A DNA stretch of 48,462 nucleotides from CAYVFC01 sp964450715 (GCA_964450715.1 CAYVFC010000053.1:1-48462); one strand, 5' to 3'. Positions 25,701 to 34,427 are shown, counted from the stretch's first letter. Notes: a model not told the origin generated them from the sequence alone. Translations and numbers: made by a program.

Positions 25701-27693
25701 CGCCGTCGGCGTCCGTCTGGCCCGGGTTGGCATCGGCCGGGCAGTTGTCCTCGTCCGCGCAGAGCTCGTCGCCATCCGCGTCGTTGGCGCCGTCCTTCGG
25801 ACAGGCGTCACAGATGTTGCCGATGCCGTCGAGATCCCCGTCGGCCTGGCTGGTGTTGTACTCGCCGGGGCAGTTGTCCTCGTCGCCACAGATGCCGTCG
25901 CCGTCCAGGTCGTCGTCCGGATCGTTCGGGCATTCGTCGCAGAGGTTTCCGCTGCCGTCGCTGTCGGTGTCGGCCTGGCTCATGTTGGGCCTGGCCGGGC
26001 AGTTGTCGCAGGTGTCCCCCACGCCGTCCGCGTCTACGTCCGACTGGTCGGCGTTGCCGGCCTCGAGACAATTGTCGCAGACATCGCCGACGCCGTCGGT
26101 ATCACCGTCCGACTGGTCCGGGTTGGAGCGGCCCGAGCAGTTGTCGCAGGCGTCGCCCAGACCGTCGCCGTCACCATCCGTCTGGTCGGCGTTGCCGGCC
26201 GCCGGGCAGTTGTCGCAGGCGTCGCCCGCGCCGTCGTTGTCAGCGTCCGTCTGATCGGCGTTGCCGATCGCCGGGCAGTTGTCACAAGCGTCGCCCGCGC
26301 CGTCGGTATCACCGTCCAGCTGGTCGGGATTGGGCGTGCTCCCGCAATTGTCGCAAGCGTCGCCCGCGCCGTCGCTGTCGCCATCCGACTGGTCGAGGTT
26401 GGGTACCAGCGGACAGTTGTCCACGTCATCGCTTAGACCGTCGTTATCGTCATCATCGTCGCAGACATCGCCCGCGCCATCGGTATCCGCGTCCGGTTGC
26501 GCGGGGTTGGGCACCAGCGGGCAGTTGTCAGCCGCGTCCGACACGCCGTCGCCGTCGTCGTCGTCGTCGCAGGTATTGCCTGCCCCGTCTCGATCTGTAT
26601 CGAGCTGCGTGCTGTTTACCTGCAAGGGGCAGTTATCCACCACGTCCGCGAAGCCATCGTCGTCATCGTCGTCATCGCAGGCGTCCCCCGCTCCATCGCC
26701 GTCCGTATCGGTCTGCGCTGGATCGGGGATCAGCGGGCAACTGTCATCGTAGTCCCCGACGCCGTCGCCGTCGTCGTCGTCGTCGCAGGCGTCGCCAAGG
26801 TTGTCGCCGTCGGTGTCGAGCTGTCCCGAATTCACTTGCGTCGAGCAGTTGTCGTCCTCGTCCAGAACGCCGTCGCCGTCGTCGTCGTCGTCGCAGGCGT
26901 CACCAGTGCCATCCGCATCCGTGTCCTCCTGCTCCGGATTGGCCCACAGCGGGCAGTTGTCCGCCTCGTCCGCCAGACCGTCGCCGTCGTCGTCTTCGTC
27001 GCAGGCGTCTCCCTCTCCGTCGCCGTCCGTATCGGTCTGCTCGGGATCGGCCACCGTCGCGCAACCGTCGTCCCCGTCCAGAACGCCGTCACCGTCGTCG
27101 TCGTCGTCGCAAGCGTCGCCGTCACCGTCGCTATCCGTGTCGGTCTGGTCCATCGACGCGTGAACCGGGCAGTTGTCCGCCTCGTCCAGAACACCGTCGC
27201 CGTCGTCGTCGGAATCCAGGCAGTCGACAGCGCCGTCGCCGTCGCTGTCCGCGAATCTCTCGTCCGTCTCCCCGTCGCAGTCGTTGTCCTCGCCGTCGCA
27301 GATCTCGGTCTGCGGTTCTACGGGCGCGGCGTCGCAAAGCGCAGGCCCGGTCGGATCCGAATCGTCGCAGACCCACCTGCCCTGCGCGCGGCACTGGCCC
27401 GTACCCGCCTGGCAGACCTGACCCAGACCGGTCCAAAGATCCCCTTCGTCCACCTGCTCGTCGCAGTCGTTGTCGACTCCGTCGCAGATCTCCTCGCTCG
27501 GTATACAGACCGCGCCATCCTCCGCGGCAGCGTCGTCGGCCACACCGCCTTCCGACCAAAGGCCTCCGTCGAACGACGACGGGTTGAACTCCGCGATCGC
27601 CGCCCGATCGACGCTACAGGCGGCGAGCGCCGATATGCCCAGAACCGCTGCCAGCAGAGAGAGGCGGCCCGCTCTTCCCTGGCGGCCCTTCAT
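19659..27693 (-). CDS. Giant multidomain lipoprotein: MopE motifs, TSP3 array, C-type lectin, RCC1 propellers, DUF2341-like insert (contains assembly gap)
   Basis: One gene of at least about 2,645 residues, split by the N gap at 24275-24374; the frame differs across it only because the gap length is arbitrary. It starts at the ATG at 27693 (GGGAGGGCAGAG upstream) with a lipoprotein signal 'LLAAVLGISALAACS'. In order: two MopE-type metal-binding motifs ('EEICDGVDNDCDEQVDEG', 'TEICDGEDNDCDGETDE'); about 30 visible thrombospondin type 3 repeats; another MopE motif; two copies of a Cys-rich segment with 'GDCGCPS'; a C-type lectin domain (23181-23592) between them; then 14 RCC1 blades marked by HTCA and CWG, with a DUF2341-like region between blades 12 and 13 (19993-20940). 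TSP3 and MopE modules bind calcium in known proteins. I infer a long, rigid, surface-exposed adhesin-like protein; the ligand is unknown. Confidence 0.9.
19993..20940 (-). other. DUF2341/concanavalin-like domain in permuted order, inserted in the RCC1 region
   Basis: In protein order, the segment usually found in the second half of DUF2341 proteins comes first ('LAVIWVKTDLTGGASKDIYM', then 'SSLDTASKW' and a lectin-like beta region ending 'DWVRVRAYLANEPLVTPN'). The segment usually found first follows it ('YQLRVVLDARHLNFWHHVTA', 'DDIRFFDSDGTTPLNYWIET'). RCC1 blades resume immediately at 'ISAFSQGHTCAV'. The order is seen directly; the comparison with the usual order is from memory of the family. 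Confidence 0.65.
23181..23592 (-). other. C-type lectin-like domain within the giant lipoprotein
   Basis: About 137 residues show the CTLD pattern: 'GYYFCTDSPDWNQARTSCQ', 'VRIDDQAENDFVTDHL', 'WIGASDAGTEDLWIWVADG', then 'NWENNEPDD' and 'GVWNDADCGDSYHYVCEV'. The EPDD tetrapeptide occupies the position of the EPN calcium/sugar motif, and WND is present. A calcium-dependent fold is likely; carbohydrate binding is possible but not shown. Confidence 0.85.
23890..27250 (-). repeat. Thrombospondin type 3 repeat array (about 30 visible units)
   Basis: The minus-strand frame repeats DNCPxxxNxDQxDxDxDGxGDxCD with two alternating linkers, one acidic (DDDDGDGVxD) and one Cys-containing. I count 27 NxxQxD cores before the gap in protein order and three after it. 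The DNA is correspondingly repetitive and very rich in GTC/GAC, which explains the assembly break at 24275-24374 and the long meaningless open frames on the other strand. Confidence 0.93.
24275..24374. other. Assembly gap (100 N) inside the TSP3 array
   Basis: A run of exactly 100 N flanked by near-identical TSP3-coding sequence (compare 24375-24500 with the stretch after 24480). The number of missing repeats cannot be known. The apparent break of the lipoprotein gene into two is due to this placeholder. Confidence 0.97.
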
Positions 27694-27941
27694 CTCTGCC
27701 CTCCCTCGCATAAATCGCTATCCTCGCCTCGTCACGTCGGTGTTATCTGCAGGTGAGCTCCACGATTCCGGGGCGGAAAGCCGGCACCGACCTGGCGCGG
27801 CCGCGTGTCGAACCGTGAACATGGGTAGTATACTACCGGCCCCGCGTCGTGACTATATGAGGATGTTTCGCTGGTCGACGATGTGAGGAAGCGTCTGTAT
27901 ATGTAGGAGCACTGGTAAAAACCCGACCGACAGGTAGAGAG

Positions 27942-28301
27942 ATGCCCAGATTGATCGAAAAGCCGGCCCAGATCGAGGCGGCCGGCGATAAGCCCAAGCT
28001 GATCCACGAGTACGCGGGACGGGTGAACACGTCGGAAAGCCGTTTCAGCCTCGCCGTCATGCAGAGCCCGCCCGGCTGGAAGGAGCCCGGCCAGCGTCCC
28101 GAATTTGACGAGTATAGCGTAGTGCTGGAGGGCATGCTGGTGGTGGAGCACGAGGCCGGAGAGCTCCGGGTCAAGGCCGGCCAGGCCGTAGTAGCCGCGG
28201 CCGGCGAGTGGGTGCGCTACAGCACCCCGGAAGGAGCCAGGTACGTGGCGCTCTGCCTGCCGGCCTTCAGCCCGGATACCGTGCACCGCGATCCGGCCTG
28301 A
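27942..28301 (+). CDS. Single-domain cupin protein
   Basis: The product has 119 residues, starting at the ATG at 27942 (AGGTAGAGAG upstream). The cupin beta barrel is recognisable from 'EYSVVLEGMLVVEHEAGEL' and 'VKAGQAVVAAAGEWVRYSTP', ending 'ALCLPAFSPDTVHRD'. Motif 1 lacks the usual HxH: the equivalent stretch reads 'RPEFDEYSVVLEG', so the normal metal-binding set is incomplete. The protein may bind a small molecule or sugar without metal, or use other ligands. It diverges from the giant lipoprotein (248 bp apart) and ends 6 bp from the convergent tsaC-like gene. No pathway link is evident. Confidence 0.8.
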   Translation: MPRLIEKPAQIEAAGDKPKLIHEYAGRVNTSESRFSLAVMQSPPGWKEPGQRPEFDEYSVVLEGMLVVEHEAGELRVKAGQAVVAAAGEWVRYSTPEGARYVALCLPAFSPDTVHRDPA

Positions 28302-28307
28302 CGCGCT

Positions 28308-28877
28308 TCACAGCACGATCGCCCCAGCGCGCAGGACCAGCGGCGGGTCGGTGGTCGCGTCGAGCACGGTGGACGCTGTTCCACCGGGCGAAGCGCCTTC
28401 GATCACGGCGTCGACCTCGTCGCCTAACCTGGCGCGAACCTGCTCGGCCGTCACCGCGGCCGGCTCGGAGGTACGGTTGGCGCTGGTGGCGGTCAACGGG
28501 CCGCCGAAAGCGCACACCAGTTCCAGCGCCGGGCTCGGCCCGGGAACGCGCACTCCGATCTTGCCGTCGCGGGTCAATGCCGCCGGCAACCCCGGTCGGG
28601 CGAGCAGGACCAGCGTCAGTGGTCCCGGCCAGTAGCGCTCGCCTAGCTCGCGGGCCCGGTCGGGGAGCTCGTCCGCCAGCTCGAAAGCTGCCTCGAGCGA
28701 GGGCGCGACGACCGCGATGGGATGGGAGGCGCGCCGACGCTTGATGGCGCTGACCCGTGCCACCGCCCGCTCGTTCAGCGCATCGGCGAGCAGGCCGAAT
28801 AGCGTTTCTGTGGGGCAAGCTACCACGCCTCCTTCGCGCAGCAACGAAACGTACCGGTCGAGCTCCACCCGCTGCAC
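28308..28877 (-). CDS. L-threonylcarbamoyladenylate synthase (TsaC/Sua5/YrdC family)
   Basis: Makes threonylcarbamoyl-AMP from threonine, bicarbonate and ATP for the t6A modification of ANN-decoding tRNAs. The 189-residue length matches the short TsaC/YrdC form without the Sua5 C-terminal domain. Visible motifs are 'GGVVACPTETLFGLLADAL', the basic 'AIKRRRASHPIAVV', 'RYWPGPLTLVLLARPGLP' and 'GPLTATSANRTSEPA'. It starts at the ATG at 28877. About 180 bp separate it from purD on the same strand, so co-transcription is possible but not clear. Confidence 0.9.
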   Translation of the reverse strand: MQRVELDRYVSLLREGGVVACPTETLFGLLADALNERAVARVSAIKRRRASHPIAVVAPSLEAAFELADELPDRARELGERYWPGPLTLVLLARPGLPAALTRDGKIGVRVPGPSPALELVCAFGGPLTATSANRTSEPAAVTAEQVRARLGDEVDAVIEGASPGGTASTVLDATTDPPLVLRAGAIVL

Positions 28878-29059
28878 CCTTATTAGCCTCGGGTGCGCGG
28901 TAAGCGTTCAGCTCTTGGACATGGCGGCGGCCAAGGCGCCCGAAAAACCGCGCGCGCCCGCAGGGCCGGCGAGGAGTGTACCCACGTACATGACGAGCCG
29001 GCCCGAGGACGAAAGCCGGTTTTTCGGGATGGATTGGCCGCCGTCGTTTCAAACACGGA

Positions 29060-30346
29060 TTACCTCTCCTGAGCGGACAGGGTGCGCGCGCGCCAGGCGA
29101 TGTCCTTGCGGTACTGCATCCCCTGGAAACGGATGCGCGAGACCCCCTGGTAGGCCAGGTCGGCCGCCGTGTCGATATCCGATCCCACGGCTGTGACCGA
29201 GAGCACCCGGCCGCCCGAGGTGACCACCTTGCCCTCCTTCAGCGCGGTTCCCGCCTGGAAGACCTCGACGCCCGGAAGGGAGGCGGCCTCGTCCAACCCG
29301 CTGATCTCCATCCCCTTGGGGTAAGAGCCGGGATAGCCCTCGGAGGCGAGCACCACGCAGACCGAGGCGGGCGCCTCCCAGCGCGGCTCTACCGCGCTCA
29401 GATCCCCGCGCGCCGAGCCTAGGAGCAGATCGACGATATCGCCCTGCCAGCGGGTCACCAGCACCTGGGTTTCCGGATCGCCGAAACGGGTATTGAACTC
29501 GAGAACCTTGGGCACGCCGTCCGCGATCATCAGGCCAAAATAGAGCACGCCCCTGAAATCGATGCCCTTCTTTTTCAGGCCCTGGACGGTAGGATCGACC
29601 ACCTGCTCGATGATCGTCCTTTCCAGGGCCGGGGTGACCACGGGCGGGGGCGAATAGGCGCCCATACCGCCGGTATTCGGCCCCCTGTCCCCGTCGAATA
29701 CGGCCTTGTGATCCTGCGAGGCGGCCAGCGGGATATAGCGCTGGCCGTCGCAGACGATGTGGTAGCTCACCTCCTCGCCGCGCAGCCGCTCCTCGATCAC
29801 CACGCTGTCGCCCGCCGCGCCCAGCTCGCGCTTGCGCATGACGAGATCCACCGCGCCGAGCGCTTCCTCTATAGTAGAGGTCACGATGGCGCCCTTGCCC
29901 GCGGCCAGGCCGTCGGCCTTGACCACCACGGCCCCGGAGCAGGCGCGGATGTAGCCATCGGCCAGGTCGGCGTCCTCGAACACCTCGAAGGGAGCGGTAG
30001 GCACCCCGCACTCGACCATGAAGCGCTTGGCGAAGACCTTGGAGCCCTCCAGCAGCGCCCCCTGCTTACGGGGACCGAAGGCCGGGATGCCGGCCTGCTC
30101 GCAGGCGTCGACCGCCCCGGCTACCAGCGGCACCTCGGGCCCTACCACCACCAGGTCCGCGCGCACCGACTCCGCCGCCTGGCGCACCGCGTTTGCGTCC
30201 TCGACGTCCAGCGGCAACGACTCGGCGATGGCGGCCGTACCGGCATTTCCCGGCGCGCACACCAGGCGCTTCACCCGCTGGGATCTCGCGATACAGGCGG
30301 CGAGCGCATGCTCGCGCGCGCCGCTTCCGACCACCATGATGTTCAT
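29060..30346 (-). CDS. purD: Phosphoribosylamine-glycine ligase
   Basis: Catalyses ATP-dependent ligation of glycine to phosphoribosylamine, the second step of purine synthesis. The 428 residues start 'MNIMVVGSGAREHALAACIA' and contain the ATP-grasp domain with 'VVKADGLAAGKGAIV', 'GPNTGGMGAYSPPPVV' and 'GVLYFGLMIADGVPKVLEFN' followed by 'TRFGDPETQ'. Length and start are normal. It lies 28 bp after the IMP cyclohydrolase gene, forming the common purH-purD order, so the two are probably one operon. Confidence 0.96.
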   Translation of the reverse strand: MNIMVVGSGAREHALAACIARSQRVKRLVCAPGNAGTAAIAESLPLDVEDANAVRQAAESVRADLVVVGPEVPLVAGAVDACEQAGIPAFGPRKQGALLEGSKVFAKRFMVECGVPTAPFEVFEDADLADGYIRACSGAVVVKADGLAAGKGAIVTSTIEEALGAVDLVMRKRELGAAGDSVVIEERLRGEEVSYHIVCDGQRYIPLAASQDHKAVFDGDRGPNTGGMGAYSPPPVVTPALERTIIEQVVDPTVQGLKKKGIDFRGVLYFGLMIADGVPKVLEFNTRFGDPETQVLVTRWQGDIVDLLLGSARGDLSAVEPRWEAPASVCVVLASEGYPGSYPKGMEISGLDEAASLPGVEVFQAGTALKEGKVVTSGGRVLSVTAVGSDIDTAADLAYQGVSRIRFQGMQYRKDIAWRARTLSAQER

Positions 30347-30374
30347 CTCTCTCTCCTCGCGTCCTTTGACCGTT

Positions 30375-30950
30375 CTATCCCTTCTCCAGGTAAGCGGCGA
30401 TGGCGGTATCGTAGTCGCGGGTATGCGCGAAGGCCTTGGACGCCAGCCGCGCCCGCAGCTCCGCTCTCGTGCCCTGTCCGGCCGCGGCGGCCACCTCGTC
30501 GTAATCGGCCGGATCGACCACCACCGTGACGCGGCCGTGGTTCTTGGCCGAGGCCCGGATCAGGCAGGGGCCGCCGATATCGATGTTCTCTATGATCTCG
30601 TCGTGCGGCGCACCGCGCGCCACCGTGGCCTGGAACGGATAGAGATTGACCACCACCAGATCGATGGGGCGCCCGCCGATGCTGGCCAACTGCGCGCGGT
30701 CGGACGCCAGGTCGCGCATCAGGATCCCCCCGTGCACCCGCGGGTGCAGCGTCTTTACCCGACCGTCCATGATCTCGGGAGATCCCGTGTACTCGGACAC
30801 GTCGGTCACCGCCACCCCACCTTCGCGCAACGCCTTGGCCGTACCGCCAGTGGAGAGGATCTGCACGCCCCCCTCCGCCAGCTTTTTGCAGAAATCGACC
30901 ACCCCGGTCTTGTCAGAAACCGATACCACCGCCAACTCGAATCCAGCCAT
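30375..30950 (-). CDS. Stand-alone IMP cyclohydrolase (N-terminal half of PurH)
   Basis: The 191 residues match only the MGS-like IMP cyclohydrolase domain of PurH, which closes FAICAR to IMP. Motifs are 'ELAVVSVSDKTGVVDFCKKL', 'ILSTGGTAKALREGGVAV', 'MDGRVKTLHPRVHGGIL', 'DLVVVNLYPF' and 'IGGPCLIRASAKNH'. It ends naturally with 'TRDYDTAIAAYLEKG' and a stop. The AICAR formyltransferase domain (about 320 residues in ordinary PurH) is absent, and the next gene, purD, begins 28 bp later, so there is no room for a frameshifted remainder. The formyltransferase must be encoded elsewhere or the step done by an unrelated enzyme. GGAGGATCCC precedes the ATG at 30950. Confidence 0.9.
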   Translation of the reverse strand: MAGFELAVVSVSDKTGVVDFCKKLAEGGVQILSTGGTAKALREGGVAVTDVSEYTGSPEIMDGRVKTLHPRVHGGILMRDLASDRAQLASIGGRPIDLVVVNLYPFQATVARGAPHDEIIENIDIGGPCLIRASAKNHGRVTVVVDPADYDEVAAAAGQGTRAELRARLASKAFAHTRDYDTAIAAYLEKG

Positions 30951-31049
30951 GGGATCCTCCAGTCAAAAAACCAAAGGTGGCCGCATAACCCGACAGCGAG
31001 CGTTCCGTCAATGCTCGCCCGTTGCAGGCATTGGCCGGCTTTTCATCGG

Positions 31050-31178
31050 TCCGTAGGGAGGGGCTTGCCCCCTCCCCCGCCAGCGGGTGTTTTTCGGGCG
31101 GGCGCAAGGCCCGCACCTACGGGTTTATGCGGCGCGCACCGGCCGGGCGGGCGCAAGCGCAAGGACCGCCCCTACGGA
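31050..31178. repeat. GC-rich palindromic intergenic repeat
   Basis: The spacer between tgt and the IMP cyclohydrolase gene contains TCCGTAGGGAGGGGCTTGC at its left and the near reverse complement GCAAGGACCGCCCCTACGGA at its right, plus an internal related copy (GCAAGGCCCGCACCTACGGG near 31101-31122) and several GGCGGGCGCAAG blocks. It resembles dispersed REP-type intergenic repeats. It may fold strongly in RNA and could end the tgt transcript. Confidence 0.6.
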
Positions 31179-31209
31179 TGAACGACGCTAAAACCGCGGC
31201 ACTGGCGCC

Positions 31210-32352
31210 TCAACCGGCCGCTCCCACCTCGTCCCCTTCGACCATACGGGCCTCGGTCTGGTGGGCGAAGCGGACGAAGTCGCCCTGGCGGATGGCCCGG
31301 CGGGAGGCGTCCATCAGATCCTGGTAGAAGTGCAGGTTGTGCTGGGTCAACAGCCGCCCCATCAACATCTCGCCCGCCAGGGCCAGGTGGCGGAGGTAGG
31401 CCCGGGAATACTTGGTACAAACCGGGCAAGCGCAGCGGGCGTCGAGCGGCGAGTCGTCCCGAAGATGTCGGGCCTGCTTGATGTTGACCCGCCCGCTCCA
31501 GGTCAGCGCCTGCCCGTTGCGCGCGTTTCGAGTGGGAATGGTGCAATCGAACATGTCCATGCCCGAGCCGATGGCGCGCAGCAGGTCCACGGGCCGCCCC
31601 ACCCCCATCAGATAACGGGGCCTGTCCGCCGGCATGGCGGGCCCGACCGCAGCGAGAGCTTCATACATCTGCTCGACCGGCTCGCCCACCGAGAAGCCCC
31701 CCAGAGCGATCCCATCACAGGGCATCTCGGCGATGCGCTGCAGGTGCCCGAGCCGCAGGTCCGCGTGCACCCCTCCTTGCACGATGCCGAAACGAGCCTG
31801 CCCGGCGGGCGCCTCCACCGCCAGGCAGCGCCTGGCCCAGGCCGTGGTGCGCTCGACCGCGCGCTCGATGGCGGCGCGGTCGGCGTCCCCGGGCGGGCAT
31901 TCGTCCAACACCATGGCGATGTCCGATCCCAGCCGGGCCTGCACCTGCATGGAGCGCTCCGGGGTGAGCCGGTGCTCGGAGCCGTCCACGTGGTCGCGAA
32001 AGGTTACCCCGTCGTCGTCGATCCGCCGCAGCTTGGCGATGGAGAAGACCTGGAATCCGCCGCTGTCGGTCAGCACCGCGTGCGGCCAACCCATGAAGCG
32101 GTGCAGCCCCCCGAGCTCCGCTACCAGCTCCGCGCTCGGCCGCAGCATCAGGTGGTAGGTGTTGGCCAGGATGATGCGCGACCCGGTAGCCTCCACCTCC
32201 TCCGGCGTCTGCGACTTGACCGTGCCCTGAGTGCCCACGGGCATGAACACGGGCGTCTCGATCGACGCCCGCGGCGTGTGAAGCCGCCCGCAACGGGCCT
32301 GTCCGTCGCGGGCGAGGACCTCGAAGCTGAAACCGGCGCTGGGCATGGGCAT
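31210..32352 (-). CDS. tgt: tRNA-guanine transglycosylase
   Basis: Exchanges guanine 34 for preQ1 in tRNAs with GUN anticodons, leading to queuosine. The 380 residues from the ATG at 32352 are normal length; the open frame extends upstream only as antisense sequence of the kinase gene. Motifs are 'IETPVFMPVGTQGTVKSQTP', the catalytic-base region 'LTDSGGFQVFS', 'FGIVQGGVHADLR', 'GIALGGFSVGEP', the nucleophile Asp in 'MDMFDCTIPTRNARNGQAL', and zinc ligands in 'CACPVCTKYSRAYLRHL'. It follows the histidine kinase gene by 62 bp on the same strand, so it may share that transcript. Confidence 0.96.
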   Translation of the reverse strand: MPMPSAGFSFEVLARDGQARCGRLHTPRASIETPVFMPVGTQGTVKSQTPEEVEATGSRIILANTYHLMLRPSAELVAELGGLHRFMGWPHAVLTDSGGFQVFSIAKLRRIDDDGVTFRDHVDGSEHRLTPERSMQVQARLGSDIAMVLDECPPGDADRAAIERAVERTTAWARRCLAVEAPAGQARFGIVQGGVHADLRLGHLQRIAEMPCDGIALGGFSVGEPVEQMYEALAAVGPAMPADRPRYLMGVGRPVDLLRAIGSGMDMFDCTIPTRNARNGQALTWSGRVNIKQARHLRDDSPLDARCACPVCTKYSRAYLRHLALAGEMLMGRLLTQHNLHFYQDLMDASRRAIRQGDFVRFAHQTEARMVEGDEVGAAG

Positions 32353-32414
32353 AGGCCCGCTACCTTTACCACAGAAGCGAGACCGGTTCCCTCTCCGCTC
32401 GACCGGCTTTCCGC

Positions 32415-34427
32415 CTACCCCTCGGCCAGCATCTCGCTCACCTTGTTCAGCAGCATGTCGATGGTGAAGGGCTTGTTCAGGAAACGCACTCCGGTCTCGG
32501 TCACCCCCTGCTCCTCGACCACCTGCTCGCTGTAGCCCGAGACCAGCAGCACCTTCACCCCGGGCTCTATGCCCTTCATCTTCTGCAGCAGCTCCTTCAC
32601 CCCCATTCCCGGCATGACCACGTCGCTGATCACCACGTCGACCTCGCCGTGCAGGCGCTCGAACAGCTCGAGCCCCTCGCCGGCGCTGGCGGCGACGTGC
32701 ACCCGGTAACCACCGTCCTCCAGGATAATGCGGGTGGTCTCGCGCACATTGCGATCGTCCTCGATCAACAGCACGGTCCGCGCGCCCGCAAACTGCTGTG
32801 TCGCCGGCTCCTCGGATCGATCGGAAGCGGCCGGCTCTCCCTCCACCCTGGGGAGATAGATAGTAAAAACGGACCCACATCCCGGCTCGCTCCCTACACC
32901 GATCTCGCCGCCGCTCTGCTTGACCACCCCATAAACGGTGGAGAGCCCCAACCCCGTCCCGCTGCCCGGCCCCTTGGTGGTGAAGAAAGGCTCGAAGATG
33001 CGCTCGAGCGTCCGGGCGTCCATGCCCGAGCCCGAGTCGGTCACCGAGAGGATTACGTATTGCCCGGCGGCCAGCGATACGCCGGCGGCCGCGTGCGGCT
33101 GTGCCAGCGAGAGGTTGGCAGTGGCCACCGTGAGCGTACCGCCGGCGGCCATCGCGTCGCGGGCATTGGCCGCCAGGTTGATCAGCACTTGCTCCACCTG
33201 CGCCGGATCGAGGTTGACCCACCCGAGCCCTTCATCGAGGGAATAGATCACGGTTACAGCATCGCCGACCACCCGTTCCAGCGTGGGCCGCAGATCGACC
33301 AGAACCCGGTTGAGATCGAGCACGGCGGGCTCGATCATCTGCTTGCGGCTGAAGGCGAGAAGCTGCCGCGTCAAGGTCACCGAACGTTCGGCCGCCCGCC
33401 GGATCAGATCGACCTTTTCCAACCGCTCGTCGCCCGGCCCGAGCGAACGCGAGAGGATAGCCGCCGAGTTGAGGATGACCAGCAACTGGTTGTTGAAATC
33501 GTGGGCCACGCCTCCGGCCAGCCGCCCCACCGCCTCCATCTTCTGAGACTGCGAGAGCTGCTCCTGCAGCTTCTTGCGGTCGCTGATGTCGCGGGAGATG
33601 ACCTGGATGGCGAAGGGGCGGTCGTCCTTGGTCACCGGAGCCGCGTACACCTCCAGCCAGCGCTCGGTTCCGCCTAGGTCGTTGATCCGGAACTCGACCG
33701 GACCGATGTGCGCGCCCGCGGCCAGTGCGGCCCAGAGCGCATCGCCGTGCTCGGCGAACTCGGGCGGAATCACGCCCAGCTCCCTGAAATGCTTCCCCTT
33801 TACCGTGTCCGGGGGGATGCCGAAAAAGTCGTTTCCGTCCAGCACGCGGCCCTTGAGATCGAGAACGGCGATGGAGTCGGGCAAGGTTCCGAACAGCGCG
33901 CGGTACTTCTCCTCGCTCTCCCGCAGCGCCTCGGCCATCCGATCCCGCTCGCTCACGTCGCTCAGGATGACCAGCGGCGTCGAGCGCGCATCGCTGCTGG
34001 AGCGGACCATGGTCGCCCGCACCTGTACCTCGGAACCGTCCCTGCGCCGAGCGCGAAGCTCCGCGCTGGTGGGCCCGCCCTTCTCAACCGTTTCGGCCAG
34101 CAGCCGATCAGCGCGAGCCGCCTCGTCGGCCTGCAAGAGCTCGCGAAACGGCTTGCCCGCGAGCTCGTCCGGCTCGTACCCGAGGACTTCCCTCGCCCGG
34201 GGGCTGACCATGGTCATGCGGCCCGCCTCGTCGGTCTCGATCACCACGTCGGAGAGGCTGCCGAGCAGGTCGCGATACCTCTCCGCAATGCGGTCGTCGC
34301 TCCTGTCCTCCCCCCTGTCTGCCTCCCGGCCGACCGGGCCGTGCAAGCGGCGGCGCAACCCGACTATCTCCTCGACGATACGCTGCTGCGTGTCGAGGCT
34401 CTTCTTCTGCTCCGCTGCTCCGGACAC
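32415..34427 (-). CDS. Hybrid sensor histidine kinase, PAS-PAS-HisKA-HATPase-REC
   Basis: This 670-residue cytoplasmic sensor has no membrane segment. It has a charged N-terminal helix, PAS 1 (about 50-165, 'VVIETDEAGRMTMVSPRAR'), PAS 2 (about 175-290), the HisKA phosphorylation site His309 in 'GRLAGGVAHDFNNQLLVIL', and an ATPase domain with 'LINLAANARDAMAAGG', 'VTDSGSGMD', 'FEPFFTTK' and 'GTGLGLSTVYGVV'. A C-terminal receiver has acceptor Asp near 602 ('VVISDVVMPGMG') and Lys in 'FLNKPF'. The H-box type (HDFNN) is common in soluble hybrid kinases. No separate response regulator lies nearby. Its start faces the pseudokinase-TPR gene across a 200-bp divergent spacer; stimulus and partner unknown. 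Confidence 0.95.
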   Translation of the reverse strand: MSGAAEQKKSLDTQQRIVEEIVGLRRRLHGPVGREADRGEDRSDDRIAERYRDLLGSLSDVVIETDEAGRMTMVSPRAREVLGYEPDELAGKPFRELLQADEAARADRLLAETVEKGGPTSAELRARRRDGSEVQVRATMVRSSSDARSTPLVILSDVSERDRMAEALRESEEKYRALFGTLPDSIAVLDLKGRVLDGNDFFGIPPDTVKGKHFRELGVIPPEFAEHGDALWAALAAGAHIGPVEFRINDLGGTERWLEVYAAPVTKDDRPFAIQVISRDISDRKKLQEQLSQSQKMEAVGRLAGGVAHDFNNQLLVILNSAAILSRSLGPGDERLEKVDLIRRAAERSVTLTRQLLAFSRKQMIEPAVLDLNRVLVDLRPTLERVVGDAVTVIYSLDEGLGWVNLDPAQVEQVLINLAANARDAMAAGGTLTVATANLSLAQPHAAAGVSLAAGQYVILSVTDSGSGMDARTLERIFEPFFTTKGPGSGTGLGLSTVYGVVKQSGGEIGVGSEPGCGSVFTIYLPRVEGEPAASDRSEEPATQQFAGARTVLLIEDDRNVRETTRIILEDGGYRVHVAASAGEGLELFERLHGEVDVVISDVVMPGMGVKELLQKMKGIEPGVKVLLVSGYSEQVVEEQGVTETGVRFLNKPFTIDMLLNKVSEMLAEG

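Noticed and set aside
23794..26436. Very long open frame (about 880 codons) on the plus strand across the TSP3 array, and others beside it
   Set aside because: It is the antisense reading of GAC/GTC-rich repeats, crosses the N gap, and has a Val/Ala/Arg monotony with no domain. The minus-strand TSP3 frame explains the DNA.
23890..27250. Regularly spaced DNA repeats that might suggest a CRISPR array
   Set aside because: The periodicity is in codons of a TSP3 protein, the units are degenerate, and there are no constant repeats with unique spacers or cas genes.
28969..29010. Imperfect hairpin (GGCCGGC...GCCGGCC) between purD and the tsaC-like gene
   Set aside because: Interrupted pairing in GC-rich sequence; expected by chance at this base composition.
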